Shown one piece after another: positions 63,387 through 64,000 of a stretch of 64,000 nt of DNA. Position 1 is the first letter of the stretch. Every line of letters begins with the position of its first letter. Source of the stretch: Winogradskyella haliclonae (GTDB lineage Bacteria > Bacteroidota > Bacteroidia > Flavobacteriales > Flavobacteriaceae). A model generated the notes under the pieces. That model was not told the origin of the DNA. It worked only from the letters and a program-made list of their open reading frames with translations, and did no database searches. Location: assembly GCF_014635865.1 (NCBI RefSeq), contig NZ_BMDQ01000001.1:868001-932000 (forward strand), read 5' to 3'. A program made the translations under genes and the position numbers.

Positions 63387-64000
63387 ATGAACAAGGAATT
63401 AATCGTAAGATCGAGTTCAGATATTGTTGATTTTGCCTTATTAAAAGATGGAAAACTTATTGAATTGCACAAAGATGAAGAGGATAACAACTTTGCAGTT
63501 GGTGATATTTTTATTGCCAAAATACGTAAAGTCGTTCCTGGACTTAATGCTGCGTTTGTAAACGTAGGTTATGAGAAAGATGCATTTTTGCATTATCATG
63601 ATTTGGGTCCGCAATTACCTTCTCTTTTAAAATTCATTAAACGTGTAAGCACAGGGAAATTAAGAGATTACACACTCAAAAACTTTCCTTTTGAAAAAGA
63701 CTTAGACAAAAATGGCAAAATTGCAGAAGCTATTAAGTCTAACCAATCACTATTAGTACAAGTAGTAAAAGAGCCAATTTCTACCAAAGGACCGCGCATT
63801 AGTTCAGAATTATCTATTGCTGGTCGTTATATTGTTTTAGTCCCTTTTTCTAATCGTATTTCTGTTTCTCAGAAAATAGAATCGCAAGAAGAAAAAGACC
63901 GACTTAAACGTTTGGTAAAAAGTATAACACCTAAAGGATTTGGCGTCATTATACGTACCGTTGCCGAAGGTAAAAAAGTGGCAGAAATAGATAGTGATTT
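63387..64000 (+). CDS. rng: Ribonuclease E/G family protein, partial (5' part)
   Basis: The reading frame from ATG 63387 runs off the right edge (about 204 residues seen). It starts MNKELIVRSSSDIVDFALLK and shows the S1-like domain with VGDIFIAKIRKVVPGLNAAF, then VNVGYEKDAFLHYHDL. The segment QSLLVQVVKEPISTKGPRIS and GRYIVLVPFSNRISVSQKIE is typical of RNase G. The catalytic DEAD-like aspartates lie beyond the window. In Bacteroidetes one E/G enzyme processes rRNA and mRNA. Confidence 0.95.
   Translation, partial: MNKELIVRSSSDIVDFALLKDGKLIELHKDEEDNNFAVGDIFIAKIRKVVPGLNAAFVNVGYEKDAFLHYHDLGPQLPSLLKFIKRVSTGKLRDYTLKNFPFEKDLDKNGKIAEAIKSNQSLLVQVVKEPISTKGPRISSELSIAGRYIVLVPFSNRISVSQKIESQEEKDRLKRLVKSITPKGFGVIIRTVAEGKKVAEIDSD

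Overview
The window is AT-rich chromosomal DNA of a marine-type member of the Bacteroidetes, family Flavobacteriaceae. Evidence: gliding genes gldD and gldE beside ssb and mutY; a secreted protein ending in a type IX secretion (T9SS) type B sorting domain; two SusC-like TonB-dependent receptors with a CarboxypepD_reg N-terminus; a DUF4270 lipoprotein; the separate atpD-atpC pair; and many promoters with the Bacteroidetes -7 box TAnnTTTG. I cannot name the genus. I see no prophage, transposase, IS element, CRISPR array, rRNA or tRNA. All gene-free gaps are under 200 bases, so the region is dense and mostly core.

Layout. 1-2350: a lamin-tail-domain secreted protein (minus, C-terminus outside the window), divergent from recX. 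2880-3749: a cupin-type (JmjC-like) hydroxylase. 3825-11093: a biotin locus on the minus strand in two transcription units, (paralogue A - bioF - DUF2007 - bioD - bioA) and (KAS - paralogue B - bioB), with a Coa1-like gene on the opposite strand between them. It has no recognisable bioC, bioH or bioG but has its own beta-ketoacyl synthase. 11229-12479: a DUF2975-DUF2975-Xre operon behind a promoter flanked by two 17-bp operator-like sites. 12575-15397: a giant lectin/repeat T9SS protein. 15477-17170: umuC-umuD. 17226-19083: atpD-atpC. 19253-23555: a TonB receptor with an SGNH lipoprotein. 23739-28112: a half-length GlgA-like protein, DUF4270 and glmS. 28222-30402: panC-panD-flippase-like protein. 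30446-32952: a serine-less esterase homologue and radA.

33036-35551: a tight cluster of a small protein with a Cys-rich tail, a seven-helix membrane protein, a histidine kinase and a LuxR-type response regulator. This is the best candidate here for an undescribed signalling module. 35651-40804: ileS (with a GVHH instead of HxGH signature), a DksA-like protein, a DUF4097-like secreted protein and lspA. 40758-43207 (minus): 5-formyl-THF cyclo-ligase, an aspartoacylase-type zinc enzyme and rimK. 43295-47333: uvrC and a patatin/POTRA/barrel protein. 47517-51754: aromatic amino-acid catabolism (hmgA, hppD, DUF3108, kynA). 51769-54695: an M23 peptidase and pgi. 54859-59055: a TonB receptor with its lipoprotein. 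59132-62653 (minus): mutY-ssb-gldE-gldD. 62791 to the end: HU, a 29-residue basic protein and the start of RNase E/G.

The main themes are cofactor synthesis (biotin, pantothenate), outer-membrane uptake and secretion, DNA repair and tolerance (recX, umuCD, radA, uvrC, mutY, ssb), and aromatic amino-acid breakdown. Several genes (recX, the first gene of the bio operon, panD, uvrC) have the -7 box only 4-5 bases before the start codon, which predicts leaderless mRNAs.
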